Shown here piece by piece: positions 20,031 through 29,848 of a stretch of 64,000 bases of DNA (positions within the stretch are counted from its first letter, which is position 1; every line of letters begins with the position of its first letter). A program made the translations under genes and the position numbers. The notes under the pieces were generated by a model. It worked only from the letters and a program-made list of their open reading frames with translations, searched no databases and was not told the origin of the DNA. Source of the DNA: CAYYJS01 sp964472315 (lineage in GTDB: Bacteria > Verrucomicrobiota > Kiritimatiellia > UBA8416); NCBI GenBank assembly GCA_964472315.1, contig CAYYJS010000011.1, positions 1-64,000 on the forward strand, given 5' to 3'.

Positions 20031-20874
20031 CGTCGATCTCCTCCGTTCCCGCGTCCGTATCCGTCGCGGCCCCAAAATCGAATTCCAACTCGCCCGAACT
20101 GTCGTCCTCGGGTCGCCACTCGCTGGGCGGGTCCTCGGGGTTCTCGTTCGGCGTGATGAAGATTTCGCCGAACACCGCGCCCTGGATGGCGTTGATCTGG
20201 CGCAACCGGAGCAGTTCGAGCAACGCCAGGAACGTGCAGATGATCTCGTTCCGCGAGGCCAGCGACCGGAACAGGCTCGTGAACTTCATCTGCCGCTTCT
20301 GACGGATCGTCATCAGGACGAAATCGATCTTGTCGGCCACCGTGTAGCGGTCGCCGGCGATCTCGCCGATCGTTTCCGGCGGCGCATTCTTGAGTACGTC
20401 GTTGAACGCCGCGATCAGATCGAACAGGCTGACGTCCTGGAGCATCAGCCCCGGATCGTCGGGCTCGATCGTCACCGCGCTCTTGCCGCCGAAACCGAAC
20501 ACGTTCTCCTGGTGAAGTTCGCGCTCCTGGAGTTGATTCGCGATATCCTTGAACTTCTTGTATTCGACGAGTTGCCGCACCAGTTCCCATCGCGGATCGT
20601 CCTCTTCCTCTTCCTCCACCTCGCCGCGGTCCTCGACCGGCAGCAGCATACGGCTCTTGATCATCATCAGCGTCGCCGCCATCACGATGAACTCGCCGGC
20701 GATGTTCAGATCCAGCATTTTCATGACGTCCAGATACTGCATGTACTGGCGCGTGATGGACTCGATCGGGATGTTGTAAATATCGATCTCATCCTTGCGA
20801 AGCAGGTAGAGCAGGAGATCGAGCGGTCCCTCGAACACATCCAGCTCGACCTTGTATTCCTCCTGAACCGGCAT
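20017..20874 (-). CDS. scpA: Segregation and condensation protein A (kleisin)
   Basis: Kleisin subunit that bridges SMC heads and binds ScpB. The 285-residue protein starts with the characteristic YKVELDVFEGPLDLLLYLL and has LNIAGEFIVMAATLMMIKSRMLLP, the SMC-neck binding region. An acidic stretch (EVEEEEEDD) and the winged-helix C-terminus (FLALLELLRL) follow. I chose the ATG at 20874 because AAGGA lies 8 bases upstream and homology begins there; in-frame ATGs at 20883 and 20907 are alternatives. It follows trpS after 99 bases and overlaps scpB by 14. Confidence 0.94.
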   Translation of the reverse strand: MPVQEEYKVELDVFEGPLDLLLYLLRKDEIDIYNIPIESITRQYMQYLDVMKMLDLNIAGEFIVMAATLMMIKSRMLLPVEDRGEVEEEEEDDPRWELVRQLVEYKKFKDIANQLQERELHQENVFGFGGKSAVTIEPDDPGLMLQDVSLFDLIAAFNDVLKNAPPETIGEIAGDRYTVADKIDFVLMTIRQKRQMKFTSLFRSLASRNEIICTFLALLELLRLRQINAIQGAVFGEIFITPNENPEDPPSEWRPEDDSSGELEFDFGAATDTDAGTEEIDDVKR

Positions 20875-20973
20875 CGTCGACATCCTTAAGGCAAGTTGTT
20901 CCCGCATGGTTGTTCGGGTCTCAAGTTCGCGGACGGTGACACCCGGAGCGTGGCGCCCGCACGCCAGACACCG

Positions 20974-21942
20974 TCACTCGATGCCCATCGCGCGTCGCGC
21001 CGCGCGTAACGTGCTCCCGGCCACGGCGCGCGCCCGCGCCGCGCCGTCCCGCAAAATAGCCTCGACGCGCTCGGGCGCGGCGGCGAGTTCCTCCCGCCGG
21101 GCACGGAACGGCTTGAAGTAGTTCCACATGGCCTCGAACAAGGCCTTCTTCGCATCGCCATAGCCGTAACCCCCGGCCCGGTAGCGCGCGGCCATGGCCT
21201 CCCGCTCCTCGGGCGAGGCCAGCAACTTGTACAGCGCAAACACGTTGCAGACATCCGGATTCTTCGGGGCCTCCATCGGCGTGCTGTCGGTCACGATACG
21301 CATGATGCGCGCGCGCGTGTCCTTCATATCGCCAAAGAGTTCGATGTGGTTGTTGTACGACTTCGACATCTTCTGACCGTCGATTCCGGGGACCAGGGCC
21401 ACATCGTCGCGGATGGAGGGCTCCGGCACGGTGAAAACCGGACCGTACTGGCTGTTGTAACGAAGGGCGATGTCGCGCGTCACCTCGACGTGCTGCTTCT
21501 GATCGCGACCGACGGGAACGAGCGTGGATTGATAGGCCAGGATATCCGCCGCCATCAACACCGGATACGCGAAAAGTCCGTGGCTCGGGGCGATGCCCTT
21601 GGCCAACTTGTCCTTGTAGGAGTGGCAGCGCTCCAACAGCCCCATCGGCGTCACGGTCGACAACAGCCATGTCAACTCGGTCACCTCGGGCACGTCGCTC
21701 TGACGGAAAAACACCGTTCGCGACGGGTCCAGGCCGCAGGCGAGAAAGTCCAACGCCGCGTCCCAGGTTCCCGCCCTGAGGGCGGCGGGATCGGCGACCG
21801 TCGTCAAGGCGTGATAGTTCGCGATGAAGAGGAACGCCTCGCCTTGCGACTGGAGGTCGATCGCCGGCTTCATCATCCCGAAATAGTTCCCGAGGTGCAG
21901 TCGTCCGCTCGGTTGGATACCGGATAGTACTCGCATCGTCAT
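20974..21942 (-). CDS. trpS: Tryptophan--tRNA ligase
   Basis: Charges tRNA-Trp with tryptophan. The 322-residue class I synthetase shows the HIGH-type motif HLGN near residue 16 (GIQPSGRLHLGNYFG), GRDQKQHVEVTRD in the middle, and the KMSKS loop at residues 191-195. It is a stand-alone housekeeping gene at the head of the scpAB-hisC-tyrA-aroA-cmk run, 99 bases ahead of scpA. The start ATG at 21942 has a second in-frame ATG two codons later. Confidence 0.97.
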   Translation of the reverse strand: MTMRVLSGIQPSGRLHLGNYFGMMKPAIDLQSQGEAFLFIANYHALTTVADPAALRAGTWDAALDFLACGLDPSRTVFFRQSDVPEVTELTWLLSTVTPMGLLERCHSYKDKLAKGIAPSHGLFAYPVLMAADILAYQSTLVPVGRDQKQHVEVTRDIALRYNSQYGPVFTVPEPSIRDDVALVPGIDGQKMSKSYNNHIELFGDMKDTRARIMRIVTDSTPMEAPKNPDVCNVFALYKLLASPEEREAMAARYRAGGYGYGDAKKALFEAMWNYFKPFRARREELAAAPERVEAILRDGAARARAVAGSTLRAARRAMGIE

Positions 21943-21982
21943 GTTGCCCGCCTGTTCCCGTTACGCGACATGGATCATTGAC

Positions 21983-22012
21983 CGCGTACCTTACCCCACC
22001 ATCGCCTGTCAA
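21983..22012 (-). promoter_or_regulatory. Candidate promoter of trpS
   Basis: A consensus TTGACA (22012-22007) is followed after 18 bases by TACGCG (21988-21983), about 40 bases before the trpS ATG. The -35 box is perfect and the -10 box is weak. Confidence 0.35.
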
Positions 22013-22054
22013 GGCAAGCGCCGCTCAGCGCGCGATGGCAGCTCTCGTTTCGAT

Positions 22055-25000
22055 TCACCTGCGGCCGGCACAAGGCATGGCGGGGGTCATCGGGCCGGTG
22101 CTGCTCTCGGCGTCGGAATAGAGGGTGTCAATCTGTTGCTGTAGGTCGATGGTGCGGCCAAGCGCTGTCACAATCCGGCAGTATGTCCGAATGTCGTCGA
22201 GTTCGAGGCGGCGCTCTTTGCGGTCTTTGAGCCACTTCTCGCAAACCCGGTAGCCGCCGACCTGGTACGTCCAGACGGATTCCGGCACGGGTGCGAAGTA
22301 CTGAGCGCCGTTGATGTACACGCGCTTTTCGGCGGCGGCGTACCTGAGACCGGTCTGGCGGTCTTTCTCAACACGACCATCACCCTCGCCCTCGAACCGA
22401 CAGGTCGGCGTGTCGAGGTCCGGCGATTTCTGCACGTGGAGGCCGACCAGTTTCTCCCCGAGGACGGACAGCTTCTTGAACAGCTTCGCGTCCGCTGTGA
22501 ACGGGATGCGCGGAAAGTCCGCCTTGAGGAACTCGGCATACTTTGTCCGGTAGGTCGGCGCGTAGAGCACGGCGTAGATGTAGTGGAAAATGGCCTCGGG
22601 CGTCGGAGCCCTGCCATGGGCCGTCGCCAGCGCCGAGACTATCGCCGGGTTCAGGTTTGGCTCTTTCGCGCCGTAAAGCGCTTTCGGTTCGAAGAGCATC
22701 AGGTTGACCCATCGACGACGTTCCTTTTGGTGGGCGGCACGCTCTAACGAGAGATAGAGAGGAAAATGATAATCGATGGTCTTGAGTGATACAGCCACAT
22801 GGTCGGAAATGACCTCGGCTGCAAAAGCATGGTGCCAAGAACCAGCGTGTTCGACGCGTTTTGGCACCAACAGAGCCAGATTCTCTCCAGCCAGCATGTG
22901 GCGCATGACATCGAAACGCCCACGTTCGATCATGGACTCGTGGTAGAGTAACCAACGCGTGTCAAATGGACGGTAGAGGCAGCGTACGATATGCCTGTCG
23001 ACGTCCGGTTCGGCGCGAAGGGCGTCTCGTGCCGCCCGGACAGACCAGGAGTCGATCTCCCTCAGCGAATACGCGGCCCTAATCACGTCATCTGACAGTA
23101 CATTGTCACGGAACTGCATGGCACGGCGTTTCAGCGCCGCGCGATCCGTGTCGAGCACCAAACTGTCCCGCGCGGTCACGATGCCAACGCTGTTGACGGG
23201 GAAAATGTCGGGAATGGCCGGATAGCCCTCGTAGCGACGCATGGCGGTTTCATCCCGGCGGATGAAGAGATAACCGCCGGAACGCGGCGCCAGTTTGCGC
23301 CAGCGGGTGTCGGCAACGCCATGCGCATCGAGCCAGGCGTATTTATCCTCACGCGACCCGAAAAGGTCGGCCTGCCGCACCACGGCATCCGCTTTGATCT
23401 GGCCGCCGCGCTTGATGAATAGCGCGATGGCGACGCCTTGCCGGATGTCGAAGACGTTCTTGTCCGGGCTGCCATCCGGGCAGACTTCCTTCTTGAGCGA
23501 GTTGCCGTGCAGGTCGAGGATGAAGATGTCGTCGAAAGTGCGCATGAGGCTTTGGCGCATGCCGCGGAAAGTGGGGTTGTCGAGGTACCCATGGTTGGTG
23601 ATCATGCCGACGATGCCCTGCCCAGACTGTTCGATCTTCCACTGGGCAAAGCGCAGGAACTTCACGTAGTCGTCCTGTAGCCACTTCGGGTTTCTTTCAC
23701 CAAGAGGCTTCCCGTCCACCTGTTTGTACGTATCGATGAGTCCTTTGATCCACTTCCCGACGTTGGTGGAGTGGCCTGAGTAAGGCGGATTTCCAAGGAT
23801 GACGAGGATCGGGGTCTTCTGTTTGACCGCACCGGCCAGTCGGGATTCTTCGGCCAAAGCGGAGAAGCCGGGGAGGCGGCTATGTTCCAGTTCCTCGTTG
23901 TCGAGGGTGTTGGTCAGAAAGAAGGGGACGCGCTCGTCGTTGGTGAGGCGGTGGCCGAGTTCTTCGAGGAAGAAGCTCATCTTGAGGTGGCCGACGGCGT
24001 AGGGCGCCATCATCAACTCGAAGGCGTAGAAGTTCTTGAGGATGTGGCGGCGGATGAAGTCGGCGCGTCCGCCCTTGCCGTATTTGGCCTCGAACTCGGC
24101 GACGGCCACTTGCGCGGCACGGGCGATGAAAGTCATGGTGCCCGCCGCCGGGTCGAGCAGGGTTACGCCGTCGGCGGCCAGGCCGTCGGGTTTGCCGAAG
24201 TCGCTCTTGAGAATGCCGTGAAGCGAGCGGACGATGTAGCCGACGACCGGTTCGGGGGTGTAGTAGACGCCGCGGCGTTCGCGCTCGGCGGGGTCGTACT
24301 GGGCCAGGAAGGTTTCGTAGAAGTGGACGATGGGATCGCTGCCTTTGCCCTCGTGATAGTAGCGGTCGAGGATGCCGGGGGCGTCGGCGACAGCCAGGAC
24401 TTCGGCGATATCGTCCACGCACCAAGCCAGTTGTTCGGGCAGGTCGCCCAGCGAAATGAAGCGGAACAGGTCACGTAAGACGCCGATGGTGTGGGGGATG
24501 TTGTCGAACGCGGCGCGGCGGCTGAAACCGCATGCCTGTCGCGTGGGCGACGCAGAGAGGTCCCCGGCGCGGGTGCGGGCGGCGAACATGCCGTAGGTGA
24601 TGGTTTGGGCGAAGAGGTCGGCGAAGTCCTCGGGCGTCAACGTGCCGATCAGATAGGTTTGGAATGCCTCGAAGAACCCTGCCAGGACGCCTGCCTGCGC
24701 GGTGGCGGCCGCGGCTGACCGGCCGGGGGTGTCCTTTTCCTGCGCGAGTTGTCGTCCGATCACATCCCGAAGGAATCGCGTGCGCTTGGCCAGTTCCACG
24801 GCGAGGGATTCGGCCGTAAACACCATGGGCAGAGAGAATCCCAGGAACCGGTCAAGGAGGGCGCGGAGGTCGTCGGCCTTTTCGATTGCCGGGGTTGCGC
24901 GCAGTCTGGTAAGCACAAAGGGGCGGGCAGCCAAGACCGTCTGCACGCGTTCGCCGTTGCGGTAAAGCCGGTACTCGAAGAAGTTGGTGAGGATCAGGTT

Positions 25001-25312
25001 CGGGAACGTGGCGCGATAGCGCGTGAGCTGTTCCGATTCCTCGATGTCATCCAGACGCTCTTCTGTCGGCTTCTTGGCTTCGACGTAGCCAACGATCCGG
25101 TCCATGCCGTTCCAAAGACGAAAATCCGGATTCCCCGCGTCCGTGGGTTTGGGGAGGGTGGTGACGCAAATGTGCTTTCGGCCTGTGTCGTCGGCGGCCG
25201 CCTTCAGCATGGCGGCCAGCGCGGGGTAGAAACTCTCCTCCCGCGCATCGCCATGCTGGGCCACGGCATGCAGTTCCTTGAAGTAGCTGTCGAATAGGCT
25301 TGTGTCGCTCAT
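22055..25312 (-). CDS. Single-chain restriction-modification enzyme (nuclease + N6-adenine methyltransferase + specificity)
   Basis: A 1085-residue defence protein. Near the N-terminus is a PD-(D/E)xK-type nuclease pattern: Asp63, then Glu78-x-Lys80 in YVEAKKP, with an ESFYPAL helix before it. A gamma-class adenine methyltransferase follows, with motif I LDPAAGT (Asp387) and catalytic NPPY at 508-511. The C-terminal 450 residues resemble the specificity region of type ISP enzymes. I see no helicase walker motif between nuclease and methyltransferase, so it looks more like a type IIG/IIL enzyme than a full type ISP translocase. The start ATG at 25312 is where similarity begins; the frame continues open to 25810. 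It lies 34 bases after a GbsR-like regulator. Confidence 0.88.
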   Translation of the reverse strand: MSDTSLFDSYFKELHAVAQHGDAREESFYPALAAMLKAAADDTGRKHICVTTLPKPTDAGNPDFRLWNGMDRIVGYVEAKKPTEERLDDIEESEQLTRYRATFPNLILTNFFEYRLYRNGERVQTVLAARPFVLTRLRATPAIEKADDLRALLDRFLGFSLPMVFTAESLAVELAKRTRFLRDVIGRQLAQEKDTPGRSAAAATAQAGVLAGFFEAFQTYLIGTLTPEDFADLFAQTITYGMFAARTRAGDLSASPTRQACGFSRRAAFDNIPHTIGVLRDLFRFISLGDLPEQLAWCVDDIAEVLAVADAPGILDRYYHEGKGSDPIVHFYETFLAQYDPAERERRGVYYTPEPVVGYIVRSLHGILKSDFGKPDGLAADGVTLLDPAAGTMTFIARAAQVAVAEFEAKYGKGGRADFIRRHILKNFYAFELMMAPYAVGHLKMSFFLEELGHRLTNDERVPFFLTNTLDNEELEHSRLPGFSALAEESRLAGAVKQKTPILVILGNPPYSGHSTNVGKWIKGLIDTYKQVDGKPLGERNPKWLQDDYVKFLRFAQWKIEQSGQGIVGMITNHGYLDNPTFRGMRQSLMRTFDDIFILDLHGNSLKKEVCPDGSPDKNVFDIRQGVAIALFIKRGGQIKADAVVRQADLFGSREDKYAWLDAHGVADTRWRKLAPRSGGYLFIRRDETAMRRYEGYPAIPDIFPVNSVGIVTARDSLVLDTDRAALKRRAMQFRDNVLSDDVIRAAYSLREIDSWSVRAARDALRAEPDVDRHIVRCLYRPFDTRWLLYHESMIERGRFDVMRHMLAGENLALLVPKRVEHAGSWHHAFAAEVISDHVAVSLKTIDYHFPLYLSLERAAHQKERRRWVNLMLFEPKALYGAKEPNLNPAIVSALATAHGRAPTPEAIFHYIYAVLYAPTYRTKYAEFLKADFPRIPFTADAKLFKKLSVLGEKLVGLHVQKSPDLDTPTCRFEGEGDGRVEKDRQTGLRYAAAEKRVYINGAQYFAPVPESVWTYQVGGYRVCEKWLKDRKERRLELDDIRTYCRIVTALGRTIDLQQQIDTLYSDAESSTGPMTPAMPCAGRR

Positions 25313-25346
25313 TGCATTCCCGTTCGCGCAAACACGCCTTTCACGG

Positions 25347-25820
25347 TCACCCCAAGAGGGCTTGAAGGAGGGGGTTGTTCCAGAGGCGACGGGCTTTGGA
25401 TTCGAACTGCTGGAGGTGCTGGATGCGGTCGCGCAGGAATTGCGTCTCGGCGTCTCCATCCAACCCGGCGAGTTCGGCTTCGGCGCCGGCATAAAGGCGG
25501 TCACGATCGGAAAACCGTTTGGACGCCAGTTCCGCAAGGACGTTCTTGAGCACCTTGCCAAACCAGTCGTTGGCCTCGTAGTAGTCGCGTCGATCCCCCT
25601 TGATCCACACCTTCCGAACCGCCCCCCACCCTTCAAGTTGCCGGACACACATGCTCGCGCTGCCCTTGCTGATCCGCAGCGCATCCTGCATGTCCTGCAA
25701 CCCTCGGGGCGTTTGGGAAAAGTACAGGTAGGCGTAGAGTTGCCCAACCACCCGACCAAGCCCGAAGGATTGCGAGGTGGTTCCGGCATCGGCAATGAAG
25801 CGTGTGACAAGCGGATTCAT
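25347..25820 (-). CDS. GbsR/MarR-family transcriptional regulator
   Basis: A 157-residue winged-helix DNA-binding protein. The N-terminal half resembles GbsR-type regulators (FGLGRVVGQLYAYLYFS), with the recognition helix around SKGSASMCVRQLEGWGAV; the C-terminal half is helical and probably dimerises. It lies between the last visible exopolysaccharide gene (68 bases upstream) and the restriction-modification gene (34 bases downstream), so it could control either one. Its start codon lies inside an inverted repeat, which suggests autorepression. The start at 25820 was chosen by homology; the frame is open further upstream. Confidence 0.85.
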   Translation of the reverse strand: MNPLVTRFIADAGTTSQSFGLGRVVGQLYAYLYFSQTPRGLQDMQDALRISKGSASMCVRQLEGWGAVRKVWIKGDRRDYYEANDWFGKVLKNVLAELASKRFSDRDRLYAGAEAELAGLDGDAETQFLRDRIQHLQQFESKARRLWNNPLLQALLG

Positions 25821-25851
25821 TCGAAAACAACGTTCAATATGTTTTGAATGA
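25817..25851 (-). promoter_or_regulatory. Probable operator of the GbsR-like regulator
   Basis: An AT-rich inverted repeat in GC-rich DNA. Outer arms TCATTCGAAAAC (25817-25828) and GTTTTGAATGA (25841-25851) pair with a single-base bulge. Inner perfect arms TTCAA (25833-25837) and TTGAA (25844-25848) are 6 bases apart. It covers the start codon and the bases just upstream. Confidence 0.5.
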
Positions 25852-25888
25852 TACCAAGAAAGCCGGCCAAGGGAAGCGTAACTTCCGG

Positions 25889-27379
25889 TCAGTGGTCCCG
25901 TTCCTTGCCGAGGATGACGATACGGAGCGTTCGCAGAATGATCTGGAGGTCGAGGCTGAGCGAAAGGTTCTTGATGTAGTAGAGATCGTACTCCAGCTTC
26001 CGCTTCGCATCCTCGATGGTATGGCCATAGGGATACTGGATCTGCGCCCAGCCCGTAAGCCCTGGCATGGCATTCTCCCGTTCGTCGTAGAACGGAATTC
26101 GCGCCGCGAGTTGCGCCACAATCTCCGGACGTTCCGGCCGTGGTCCAACGAGGCTCATATCGCCGAGCAGGATATTCCAGAACTGGGGAAGCTCGTCCAG
26201 ACGGAACTTGCGCAGAAACCGACCGAACAGCGTGACACGGGGATCGTTCTGAGCCGCCCATACGGCGCCGCTCGCGCTCTCGGCATCGACGCGCATGGTC
26301 CTGAACTTATGGATGCGAAAGACCGTTCCGAACTGCCCGAGACGCTCCTGGCTGTAGATGACCGGCGAGCGCGGCTCGAACAGTTTGATCAGCACCGCGA
26401 CCACGAGGCCGATCGGGACGCAGAAGATCCCCGCGATCAGCGCGGCCAGAATGTCCAGAATGCGCTTCGTGCGCCAGATGATCGGCCAGCTCGATTCCAT
26501 GCCGGCGGATGCGATCTTATCCTCGTCCAGCAGTTCCAACGGCGTCCTGCCGCTGTAGATTTCCGCCACGGTCAACGCCGGCAGGACTTCGATACCGGCA
26601 AAACGGAGCCGTCGCAACTGGCTGTAGGCGCCGGCAACCCGGTGTGCGTCAAGATCGCCGATGATCACGAGGTTCGCCCCCAGTCCGGTCACGACCTGGC
26701 GCAGTTCGTTCGGCCCGCACGCAATGGCGGGCAGACCGTCGACAATCGCGGAACGGGGCACGGGGGCGGCATCGGAAAGCACGGCACGGGAAGTCGGCGG
26801 CGGCGCCACGGGCATCGCCCCCCCGACCGCCGGACCGGCCGCGGGCGGCGCGAAGCTGATCCAGGCAACGGTGCGGTGCGGCGGCAGAATGAAGGGGTTC
26901 TCGATCATCCGCCGGAGTTGGGCGGCAAGGTCGCCGCATCCGATGATGACAACCCGCTGGGTGAGCAACCCGCTCCCGAAAATCGAGCGATAGGCAATCA
27001 GCCGCAGCAGCAACGACAACGCGCTGTACATGCCGATGGCCAGAAAGAGGACGCCGCGTCCCAGCAGAATCTTGAACCAGGCGTAAGACGTGACGCTGAG
27101 AATAAACATCGCGAAAGCGATGGAGAACACCCACGTCACCAGGAGGTTGAACCGTGACATGGTGTACTGGATGCGGTACGCGCCCGCCAGGTAATTGGCG
27201 ACGATGATGCTGCCGAAGAAAATGACCCATCCATCGACGTGGCCATAGACATACTCGGCCAGCTCGCCTCGGCCAAACCGCAGTATGACGGCGAGGAAGC
27301 AGCTCAGTGCCAGCGCTGCCAGATCGATGGCCACGATCCACAGGCTGTGCGCGCGCGTATGGCTCTGTCCGACAGACAT
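25889..27379 (-). CDS. Polyprenyl glycosylphosphotransferase (exopolysaccharide initiating enzyme)
   Basis: Starts a repeat unit by moving a sugar 1-phosphate onto undecaprenyl phosphate at the inner membrane. The 496-residue protein has four or five N-terminal membrane spans (about 10-125), a CoA-binding/Rossmann-like domain (about 140-260, [13 protein letters not shown]), another span near 310-335, and a catalytic bacterial sugar transferase domain. The latter has [30 protein letters not shown] and GLTGWAQ. It is last in the wza-wzc-transferase group, 12 bases after the wzc-like gene. The sugar specificity cannot be read from sequence. Confidence 0.95.
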   Translation of the reverse strand: MSVGQSHTRAHSLWIVAIDLAALALSCFLAVILRFGRGELAEYVYGHVDGWVIFFGSIIVANYLAGAYRIQYTMSRFNLLVTWVFSIAFAMFILSVTSYAWFKILLGRGVLFLAIGMYSALSLLLRLIAYRSIFGSGLLTQRVVIIGCGDLAAQLRRMIENPFILPPHRTVAWISFAPPAAGPAVGGAMPVAPPPTSRAVLSDAAPVPRSAIVDGLPAIACGPNELRQVVTGLGANLVIIGDLDAHRVAGAYSQLRRLRFAGIEVLPALTVAEIYSGRTPLELLDEDKIASAGMESSWPIIWRTKRILDILAALIAGIFCVPIGLVVAVLIKLFEPRSPVIYSQERLGQFGTVFRIHKFRTMRVDAESASGAVWAAQNDPRVTLFGRFLRKFRLDELPQFWNILLGDMSLVGPRPERPEIVAQLAARIPFYDERENAMPGLTGWAQIQYPYGHTIEDAKRKLEYDLYYIKNLSLSLDLQIILRTLRIVILGKERDH

Positions 27380-27391
27380 TGCGATTCCCGC

Positions 27392-29656
27392 CTATTCCAT
27401 CGGCAAAAAAGTCTTGCGGAACCAGCGGCCGGCGCGTTCGGCGCGTTTGCGGACGGAGGGGCGGCGAGACTCGCGCGTTTTGTCGTCGTAGTAGTAGTAG
27501 TTGTACCCGTATGTGTAGGCGTTGCTGTAGTAGGCGTAGTTCGGGTACTGGTAGGCGTAGTAAAGACTACTGACCTTGTGCATCTCGATGCTGTTCATGA
27601 CAAGTCCGAGTATGTTCGCATCCTTGAGCATGTCGAGCGAGTACCGGATCATGGGCTTCGGCGTGTGGTTGACGCGCGCGACATAGAGCACCTGCCCGAT
27701 GCCCTGAGTGGCAAGAATGACGGTGTCCGTAACACGCAGAACCGGCGAGGTATCGATGAGGATGTAGTCGTAGTCGTCCTGCACATCCACCAGCATGCCG
27801 ACAATGTCCGACGACTGCAGAAGTTCGGCGGAATCGTCGATGCTGCTGCCCGATGGCGCGAAAAACAGGTTCGGAACGCGGGAAGCCTGGATCACGTCCT
27901 TCAGCGAGCCCCGTTCGCGCAGCACATCGGTCACGCCAGGATCGCGTTCGAGTCCCAGCGACCGGTGCAGACGTCCGCGCCGCAAGTCCATGTCGATCAG
28001 AAGCACCCGCTTGTCCATCTGGGCGATCATGATCGCCATGTTCAGGGCCGTCAGGGTCTTGCCTTCGCGGGAATCGGCGCTCGTGATGATCAGGATTTTC
28101 TCGTTCGACTTCTGAAGTTCGGCCAGGACGCTGGTACGCAACGCACGGTAGGCTTCGATGGCGCCGGTCGAGTGCTCCTCGGTCACGATGGGGCGAATGG
28201 CGCTCTCGAGGCCGCTGTGCGCCCAGTACGGCACGCCGCCGAGGAACCGGACACCGATGATCTCCTCCACATCCTTGACTGACTGGATTTTGTTGTCGAT
28301 GACCTGCAGGAAGAAAGCCAGCCCGAAACCGGAACCTAAGCCGGCCACGAGGGCGACAAGCAGAATCTTCAACGGGTCAGGCCAGATCGGCGTCTCCGGC
28401 GATCCGATCTCGTCGGGCTTGAAATGCTCGGCCTTGAGTTCCTCCGTAACGCGCATGTCGTGGAGGCGTTCGTAGAGGATGTTGTAGTGCGATTCGAACC
28501 GGTCAACCACTTTGGAGAGGCGCTTGTATTCCGCCTGGCGCAGGCTCGCCATCAGGTTCTTCGACTGCCACTTGTACTCGGCCGACTCCAGCGCATCGAG
28601 CTGTATCTTGAGCGCTTGCTGTCGGTCCTGCAGGTTCCGCAACTGAATCTCGGCCGCGGCGGAGAGCGAGGCTTGGATCTCCTGTATCTTCTCCCGGATC
28701 TCGCGCAGCTTCGGGTGGTCTTCCTTCAGGACGGCGGCCAGCTCGGACTGCTCCTTCTGAAGCAGCAGGAGCCTCACGCGCAGATCCTGGAACCCGCGCA
28801 ACTCCGACTCCATGTTCTGGTCATCCCCTTTATCCATGTTCGCGGCGACATTCCGCGCCGTCGTGTCTTCTTCGGTAATCGGCGCCACATCTCCGGTGGC
28901 TTTCGTGAGCGCGCCGACGCCAGCGATTACGGCGGCGTTGGCATCCGAAAGCCGCGGGTACTGGGCCTCGATCATCAGCAGCTCGGTGGTGAGCTGATTC
29001 TTCCGGCTCATGAGCGCCATGAGGTAGCTGCTTTCCATCGAACCTTTGGCCTCGACACGCGCGATGTCATGCAACCGCTGATACTCGATAACATCGTCCT
29101 CCGCCGTGCGGATTTGTTCCGCCAGCTTCTGCAATTCGTCCTCGAGTATCTGGGCCGCGGCATCGCGTGCCTGCCGCTGCACGCTCTCCCATTCGTTGCG
29201 ATGCTCCTCGACCAGCCGATCGAGGAACGCGCGCCCGTAATCGCGGTTGCCGGATCCCACGCTCACTTTGACCATGGGATTGACGCCGCGGGACTGCGCC
29301 ACCGATACGGAGGGAAACATGTGACGGCGCCCGCCCACGCGCTCGGCCCAGGGGTCCACCAGCGCGTCCACGACGCGATTGTGAAGCTTCGGGTTCTCGA
29401 TCATGTATGTATGGGTGCGCAGCGATGTCCATTCCGTCGTGTCCCGACTGACGGTCAGCAGCGGGTCGCGATAAATCATGATGTTGCAGGAGCTCTCAAA
29501 CTTCTTGGGCGCCAAATGCACATAGAGTACACCGCCCAAAAGACACCAGAGGAAGCAGACGGCGATCATCTGCCAGCGAAAGAGAACGATCCCGAGGTAA
29601 AGCCGGAAATCGATCTTGTTCTCTTCGGGGCGTTTCTGAGTTGTCGCTGCGGGCAT
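27392..29656 (-). CDS. Wzc-like polysaccharide co-polymerase and tyrosine autokinase
   Basis: Inner-membrane protein controlling polysaccharide chain length and export with the Wza-like gene upstream. In 754 residues it has a Wzz domain (first span about 29-48), a long periplasmic coiled coil (about 160-400), a second span near 430-450 after a proline-rich SPETPIWPDP, and a BY-kinase domain. The kinase shows Walker A SADSREGKT (Lys533), Walker A' LLIDMDLRRG and Walker B DYILIDTSP. The C-terminal tyrosine cluster is extreme: 14 Tyr in 25 residues (699-723), followed by a basic tail. It is 192 bases after the wza-like gene and 12 before the transferase. Confidence 0.96.
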   Translation of the reverse strand: MPAATTQKRPEENKIDFRLYLGIVLFRWQMIAVCFLWCLLGGVLYVHLAPKKFESSCNIMIYRDPLLTVSRDTTEWTSLRTHTYMIENPKLHNRVVDALVDPWAERVGGRRHMFPSVSVAQSRGVNPMVKVSVGSGNRDYGRAFLDRLVEEHRNEWESVQRQARDAAAQILEDELQKLAEQIRTAEDDVIEYQRLHDIARVEAKGSMESSYLMALMSRKNQLTTELLMIEAQYPRLSDANAAVIAGVGALTKATGDVAPITEEDTTARNVAANMDKGDDQNMESELRGFQDLRVRLLLLQKEQSELAAVLKEDHPKLREIREKIQEIQASLSAAAEIQLRNLQDRQQALKIQLDALESAEYKWQSKNLMASLRQAEYKRLSKVVDRFESHYNILYERLHDMRVTEELKAEHFKPDEIGSPETPIWPDPLKILLVALVAGLGSGFGLAFFLQVIDNKIQSVKDVEEIIGVRFLGGVPYWAHSGLESAIRPIVTEEHSTGAIEAYRALRTSVLAELQKSNEKILIITSADSREGKTLTALNMAIMIAQMDKRVLLIDMDLRRGRLHRSLGLERDPGVTDVLRERGSLKDVIQASRVPNLFFAPSGSSIDDSAELLQSSDIVGMLVDVQDDYDYILIDTSPVLRVTDTVILATQGIGQVLYVARVNHTPKPMIRYSLDMLKDANILGLVMNSIEMHKVSSLYYAYQYPNYAYYSNAYTYGYNYYYYDDKTRESRRPSVRKRAERAGRWFRKTFLPME

Positions 29657-29848
29657 GGGGTGGATCGGTGGTTAAGGGTTGGGCGCCCAAACGGGTGTGG
29701 GGCACGGACTCGTCATCGGACCGCCGTATCGTGTCGTGTCACGCCTCGTATAGCACATGAAGATCATATTCATACCGACGCTTACGATTGTAGCGCGGAT
29801 TGCTTCGGGGACACAAGCACAGAAGACCGTGCGACGCCTTCGCTGGCG

